The position numbers and the translations under genes are program-made. Shown in pieces: positions 59,779 to 64,000 of a stretch of 64,000 bases of DNA. The stretch is from Pseudaminobacter sp040045035. GTDB taxonomy: Bacteria > Pseudomonadota > Alphaproteobacteria > Rhizobiales > Rhizobiaceae. Position 1 is the first letter of the stretch. The number at the start of each line of letters is the position of its first letter. A model generated the notes under the pieces. That model had not been told where the DNA came from. It did not search any database and saw only the letters and a list, made by a program, of their open reading frames with translations. The stretch spans positions 124,001 to 188,000 of the forward strand of contig NZ_JBDZDS010000003.1 in assembly GCF_040045035.1 (NCBI RefSeq). The letters run 5' to 3'.

Positions 59779-60033
59779 TCAGGCTTTGGCGCCGATCAGT
59801 TCGCGCACGGCGACGACCATGTCGCCGACATTCTTCAGATTGCTCCAGGCCTCGACGGTGTTCATCTCGATCTCGATGCCATAGGCCTCTTCCAGGTCGA
59901 AAATGATTTCGGTCAGTTCGAGTGAATGGATGCCCAGCGCGTTGAGCTCGGTCTCCGGCGTGACCTCACCGCCGTCCATGTCGGCATGGGCCTTGATCTT
60001 GTCGATGATTTCCTGCGCAAGCTGATCTGCCAT
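59779..60033 (-). CDS. Acyl carrier protein, NodF-like
   Basis: 84-residue acyl carrier protein (MADQLAQEIIDKIKAHADMD). The phosphopantetheine site is GIHSLELTE with Ser37; the almost invariant Asp before the Ser is replaced by His36. The C-terminal half (YGIEIEMNTVEAWSNLKNVG) is strikingly like NodF (IEMNT-x-x-AWSNL-x-N-x-GD). ATG 60033 has GGGAGAGG upstream; the in-frame start at 60141 is not supported. One base separates its stop from the start of the NodE-like synthase, so the two are coupled partners. Confidence 0.92.
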   Translation of the reverse strand: MADQLAQEIIDKIKAHADMDGGEVTPETELNALGIHSLELTEIIFDLEEAYGIEIEMNTVEAWSNLKNVGDMVVAVRELIGAKA

Positions 60034-60283
60034 TCCGCCTCTCCCAAATATGCGGACGCCCTGTCGTCGGAACGTCGCATCATCGCTCTTGCTTCGCAAC
60101 GACCAACTGCAATCATGCAGGTCCCCCGCCGATGACAGCAAGAAGCACGTGTTTATCTATAGAAAGCCAGATGCCGCGAAGCAACCTGCTGTCACAATTG
60201 AGACGATGCTTGGCTCTTGCCCGGCGCGATCCGGCAGGCGATCCTCTACGAACCGACAAGGCCGGACACCCGGAGGCCAAATA

Positions 60284-60535
60284 ATGCTGGAACTGCGCCC
60301 GAACTGCGAATGTTGCGACAAGAACCTGCCGCCCGACGCGGCCGATGCCATGATCTGCACTTTCGAATGCACGTTTTGCGCGGCATGCGCAGAGGGCGTG
60401 CTGGGCGGCAAGTGCCCGAATTGCGGCGGCGCTTTCACGCGCCGGCCAATCCGGCCGGCCGCGCTCCTGGAAAAATATCCGGCCTCGACGCGAAGGGTCC
60501 TGAAAGCAGGGGGATGTGAGCGGGCAGGCACGTAA
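60284..60535 (+). CDS. DUF1272 cysteine-rich small protein
   Basis: 83-residue protein with the DUF1272 pattern: MLELRPNCECCDKNLPPDAA, ICTFECTFCAACAEGVLGGK and CPNCGGAFTRRPIRPA. Nine cysteines arranged as CxCC, CxxxCxxC, C and CxxC suggest zinc binding. Function is unknown. ATG 60284 follows GGAGGCC. It stands alone and is convergent with the following gene. Confidence 0.9.
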   Translation: MLELRPNCECCDKNLPPDAADAMICTFECTFCAACAEGVLGGKCPNCGGAFTRRPIRPAALLEKYPASTRRVLKAGGCERAGT

Positions 60536-60568
60536 CCCGCCTGCGTCTGTTTCCGCCGGGTCGGCGCG

Positions 60569-61060
60569 TCACTTCTGCGGCTTGGCCGCCGCATAGATGG
60601 TTACGCCCCGGTGGTCGTCGAACTCGACCGCCAACACATCGCGCATGAGAACCGAATGCGAATCGATGGCGTGGTAGAGCATCGCATTGCCTTCGAGTTC
60701 CTTGCGCAGGTCGAGGATGTCCTTGTGGTGTTCCTTGACCTTGGCGTCGATTGCCGGCGGCAGGCCGCTTTCCGCAGCATCCGTCAGGTAGACGATGTCC
60801 ACCTTGTCGAGGCTGGAGGTCTTGCGCACCTCGCTGGTGGCAGCGACGGTGTTGTCGATGGCGGCGATGATGCGGGCGGCATCGGCGTCCGCGCGCGCCT
60901 TTTCCTCCTCCACATCCGAACCGATGATGGTGTCGAGCGCCTTCTTGTTTTCCATCCCCTGCGCCATAAGCGCCATATCGGGGGCCAATGCGCCGAAAAA
61001 GAAGAGCGCCGCGACGGCATGCGTCCATCGGGTGTCGCGGCTGAGCTGGAAAATCATCAT
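60569..61060 (-). CDS. Hypothetical exported or membrane-anchored protein
   Basis: About 163 residues with one hydrophobic segment near the N-terminus (HAVAALFFFGALAPDMALMA) that could be a signal peptide or anchor. A charged helical region follows (SDVEEEKARADADAARIIAA) and then a mixed domain ending YAAAKPQK. I recognise no family. I use the ATG pair at 61055-61060, with GAGGACCGAGGG upstream; an in-frame start at 61123 exists. The neighbouring peroxiredoxin gene is divergent, about 330 bases away, and no link can be made. Confidence 0.65.
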   Translation of the reverse strand: MMIFQLSRDTRWTHAVAALFFFGALAPDMALMAQGMENKKALDTIIGSDVEEEKARADADAARIIAAIDNTVAATSEVRKTSSLDKVDIVYLTDAAESGLPPAIDAKVKEHHKDILDLRKELEGNAMLYHAIDSHSVLMRDVLAVEFDDHRGVTIYAAAKPQK

Positions 61061-61387
61061 GCGGCCCTCGGTCCTCTGTAACCACCATTTCGACCCGCGG
61101 CTTGCCCACGCCCAGCGAACCAAACGATGACGGTTGCGGTGAAGTTCCTTGCGGCGGCTTCACGACAGGCATCGCTGGGCGCCGGGCGAGGCTTTTACTG
61201 CGCTGCGGCGCCGGACGGAAGAGAGGCCGTCATGGTACTGTCATACCGTTTCGGCGTTTGTGGACCGCGACGGGATGCCACGCCGCCAAAGCTGGACAGG
61301 CATCGGCCAATCGCTATTTTTGCGCCGCACTAGGTTTTAGAGCCCCCTTGCCCAAGGCGCGGGCCATCTCACCCAAGGAGAGCGTTC

Positions 61388-61933
<546 letters not shown>

Positions 61934-61959
61934 TAGGCACGGCGCATTCCGATGAATCG

Positions 61960-61991
61960 AACCCCGGCCGCAACCGCGCGCCGGGGTTTTT
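61960..61991 (+). terminator. Intrinsic terminator after the peroxiredoxin gene
   Basis: AACCCCGGC (61960-61968) pairs perfectly with GCCGGGGTT (61980-61988), and the T-run reaches 61991. It lies 27 bases past the stop codon. Confidence 0.88.
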
Positions 61992-62056
61992 CGTTTCGGA
62001 GGCAGAGCTTATCCCGAACGGCAACCCTATATGACCTTCGCGGAAGGAACGCCTGC

Positions 62057-62692
62057 ATGACGCCGAAGGCCGTTTACTGGGACATGGACGGGACGCTGAT
62101 CGACAGCGAGCCCTTGCACGCGCTGGCGCTGGCGACCGTGCTGAAAAGCCTCGGCATCACCCCACCGGACGACCTGCACGAGCGTGTTGTCGGCATCGCG
62201 GCAGTGCCGGTCTACGAGATGCTGCAAGACGAGTTCGGCCTGAAGCTGCCATTCGACGACTGGATTCTGCGCAAATACGTCTACTACATGGAGCATCTCG
62301 GCACGCTGAAGCCGCGGGTCGGCGCGGTGGAGGTCTACCGCGACCTGCGCGCCCAGGGCATGCCGCTGGCGGTGGTGTCGAATTCCGACCGGCTGATCGT
62401 GGAAGCCAATCTGCGCGTGATCGGCGTGGACCGGCCGGGCCTGAAATGCGTGACCCGCAACGACGTGCGCAACGGCAAGCCTGATCCCGAGCCGTTTTTG
62501 CGCGCGGCCTGGCTGACCGGGATAGACCCAGCCGAAACCTATGTGGTGGAAGACAGCCGTGCCGGCGCGACCGCCGGGGTGGCGGCCGGTATGCGCACGC
62601 TGTTCTGGCCGCAGGAGCCGATGGACACGCCGCGCGGCGCGATCCGTGTCTCCAGCCTGGACGAGCTGAGAGCCCACCTCGGCGTGGACTGA
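62057..62692 (+). CDS. HAD-family phosphatase (beta-phosphoglucomutase/phosphatase-like)
   Basis: 211-residue haloacid dehalogenase-fold hydrolase. Motif I YWDMDGTLIDSEP (Asp9, Asp11), a helical cap, motif II VVSNSDRLIVEAN, motif III Lys in NGKPDPEPFLRAAW and motif IV YVVEDSRAGATAGVAAGM are all present. It belongs to the group of small sugar-phosphate or nucleotide phosphatases; the substrate is unknown. ATG 62057 has GGAAGGAA upstream. Convergent with the aldolase-like gene, 22 bases between stops. Confidence 0.92.
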   Translation: MTPKAVYWDMDGTLIDSEPLHALALATVLKSLGITPPDDLHERVVGIAAVPVYEMLQDEFGLKLPFDDWILRKYVYYMEHLGTLKPRVGAVEVYRDLRAQGMPLAVVSNSDRLIVEANLRVIGVDRPGLKCVTRNDVRNGKPDPEPFLRAAWLTGIDPAETYVVEDSRAGATAGVAAGMRTLFWPQEPMDTPRGAIRVSSLDELRAHLGVD

Positions 62693-62714
62693 GCGCGGGC
62701 GGCGCGAAGCCGCA

Positions 62715-63482
62715 TCAGTTCCTGTAAGCAGGCTCCTGCTCGTCCAGGATTGCCTTGAGCTCGGCCAGATGGCGTTCGGCCTGGCCGGGATAGTCGTCCA
62801 TTTCGCTGGCGGTCTTCTCGGCGATCTCATCGGACAGCACGCGCAGCGGCTGGCCCGTCCAAAGCGCTTTGATATAGGTTTCGGCGGCACGCTCGAAATA
62901 ATAGAGCTGGTTGAAGGCGTCGGCGACGTTCTTGCCGATGACCATGACGCCATGGTTGCCCATGACCATCACCTTCACCTTCGGGTCGGCCAGCAGTTTT
63001 GAGCAGCGCTCGCCCTCCTCCTCGAAGGCCAGCCCGCCATAGTGCCCGTCGACGACATGGCGATTGAAGAACATCGCCGAGTTCTGGTCGATGGGCGGCA
63101 GCCGGGAATCGGCCAGCGAGGCCAGCACCGTGGCGTGGATCGAGTGCACGTGCAGCACGCAGCGCGCATGCGGGCAGTTGCGGTGGACGGAGCCGTGCAG
63201 GCCCCAGGCCGTCGGGTCCGGCGCGTCGGGCCGGTTCATCGTCTCGGGGTCATTGGCATCGATCAGCAACAGGTCGCTGGCCTTGATGCGCGAGAAGTGC
63301 ACCTGGTTGGGGTTCATCAGGAACTGGGAGCCGTCTTCGTTGACCGCCAGCGAAAAATGGTTGGCGACGGCTTCGTGCATGTTGAGCCTGGCGGTCCAGC
63401 GGAAGGCGCAGGCGAGATCGACGCGCTCCTCATAGTAAGGCAGGTTGGTGCGGCTCTTGGCCGGCAGATGCGTGACGCTCAT
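62715..63482 (-). CDS. Class II aldolase/adducin-family protein
   Basis: 255-residue metal-dependent protein. It has the family blocks LACAFRWTARLNMHEAVANHFSLAV, HARCVLHVHSIHATVLASL (two metal-binding His), the second metal His in NHGVMVIGKNVADAFNQLYY, and GLHGSVHRNCPHA. The sequence is of the group without a phosphosugar pocket that is clear from sequence, so an aldolase, decarboxylase or non-enzymatic role remains open. ATG 63482 follows GGGGAATG. Single gene. Confidence 0.9.
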   Translation of the reverse strand: MSVTHLPAKSRTNLPYYEERVDLACAFRWTARLNMHEAVANHFSLAVNEDGSQFLMNPNQVHFSRIKASDLLLIDANDPETMNRPDAPDPTAWGLHGSVHRNCPHARCVLHVHSIHATVLASLADSRLPPIDQNSAMFFNRHVVDGHYGGLAFEEEGERCSKLLADPKVKVMVMGNHGVMVIGKNVADAFNQLYYFERAAETYIKALWTGQPLRVLSDEIAEKTASEMDDYPGQAERHLAELKAILDEQEPAYRN

Positions 63483-63679
63483 GGCATTCCCCTTTTGGTT
63501 GGAGCAAGGATGCCTTCGACGCCGTCGCCGGGCAACCGGAATCGCCGCTGTCTCAAGCGCTGGCTGCGACTGGTCCATCGTCGGCGGAACGATCGACAGC
63601 GCGGCGCGTTCGGTAAAGAGGGCTAGTCGACGCGGCCAATTGGGGCGTGCCCAGCCGAATCCCGAAGCCAGGAGGCGAC

Positions 63680-64000
63680 GTGGCGGAACCCGACGAACTG
63701 CTGTTCATGATCGATGTCGACGACACGCTGCTCGACAACGACCGTTTCGCCGTCGACCTCACCGAACGACTGGACATGGCGTTCGGCAAGGAGGAGTGCG
63801 AGCGGTACTGGCGCATCTACGACGAACGGCGCGAAAGCCTGGGCTATGCCGACTATCTCGGCACGCTGCAGACATTTCGCTTCCAGAACGCGGACGAGCC
63901 GAACCTGCTGCAGATGTCGCAATTCCTGCTCGACTATCCCTTCGCCGAAAGGCTTTATCCGCACGCGCTTGCGGTGGTCCGGCACTTGCGTGTCATGGGC
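63680..64000 (+). CDS. HAD-family hydrolase, 3' end cut by window
   Basis: 107 codons are visible, reading VAEPDELLFMIDVDDTLLDN from the GTG at 63680. The motif I DVDDTLLDND (two Asp) and the start of a helical cap (FGKEECERYWRIYDERRESL) mark a HAD hydrolase. AGGAGG lies four to five bases before the GTG. The frame runs open to the window end with no stop. Motifs II to IV are beyond the sequence shown, so the subgroup and substrate cannot be told. Confidence 0.82.
   Translation, partial: MAEPDELLFMIDVDDTLLDNDRFAVDLTERLDMAFGKEECERYWRIYDERRESLGYADYLGTLQTFRFQNADEPNLLQMSQFLLDYPFAERLYPHALAVVRHLRVMG

Noticed and set aside
58566..60033. A symbiosis island around the NodF/NodE-like pair.
   Set aside because: No nodA, nodB, nodC, nodD, nif or fix genes, nod-box-like sequence or mobile elements were found near it; the neighbours look like core genes.

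Overview
The window is high-GC, densely coded bacterial chromosome. It most resembles the Hyphomicrobiales (Rhizobiales), probably a Mesorhizobium/Aminobacter-type member of the Phyllobacteriaceae. I infer this from the gene order mgsA-glk-ABC exporter-dapB-gpmA-tRNA-Leu, the hutC-hutF / hutI-hutH-hutG-hutU-hutD divergon, a DmeF metal exporter, a chromosomal NodF/NodE-like pair, and short rhizobial-type intergenic palindromes. No database search was possible. No transposase, integrase, CRISPR array or rRNA was seen. One tRNA is present: tRNA-Leu, anticodon CAG.

Layout. 1-9.9 kb: lepA (3' end outside the window), dmeF, a stand-alone MprF-C-terminal-like protein, a flavin monooxygenase, an SDR, a PAP2 phosphatase, an ArsR-SRPBCC-DUF899 operon and uppP. 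10-19 kb: housekeeping genes (GST, queG, an epimerase, mepA, mgsA, glk, an MsbA-like exporter, dapB, gpmA), ending at tRNA-Leu. 19.4-20.7 kb: a gene-poor stretch with one DUF3592-like membrane protein. 20.7-28.6 kb: a sugar or sugar-acid cluster consisting of a double-wHTH FCD regulator, a UxaA-family dehydratase, an aldose dehydrogenase, a FucU mutarotase and a ribose-type ABC importer. 28.6-31.1 kb: DUF488, 5-formyl-THF cyclo-ligase and a nitronate monooxygenase-like gene. 31.1-39.3 kb: a complete histidine utilisation locus of the HutF/HutG type, with a HutC operator in the divergent gap. 39.6-43.2 kb: a NitT/TauT-type ABC system with a fused double permease, an ATPase carrying an AAA-associated C-terminal domain, and no binding protein. 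43.3-49.5 kb: a minus-strand group with two class V PLP enzymes around an amino-acid ABC binding protein and permease, a FadR-type regulator and a fumarylacetoacetase-like enzyme. 49.6-56.8 kb: a CAP-domain lipoprotein, a TriABC-like RND efflux operon with two adaptors, and a D,D-carboxypeptidase. 57-64 kb: a kinase, a YfcG/YghU-like GST, NodE-like and NodF-like proteins, DUF1272, a peroxiredoxin, two HAD hydrolases (one cut by the window end) and a class II aldolase-like protein.

How the genes fit together. The clearest functional units are three. In the hut locus, histidine goes to urocanate, imidazolonepropionate and formiminoglutamate, then to formylglutamate and glutamate plus formate. 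The RND pump needs an outer-membrane channel from elsewhere. The sugar cluster covers import, mutarotation, C1 oxidation and dehydration, but lacks an obvious lactonase and later steps. The least explained unit is the class V PLP / ABC / GntR / FAH group. Two nearly identical palindromes, one before the regulator gene and one before the transporter operon, tie these parts into one candidate regulon with an unknown substrate.
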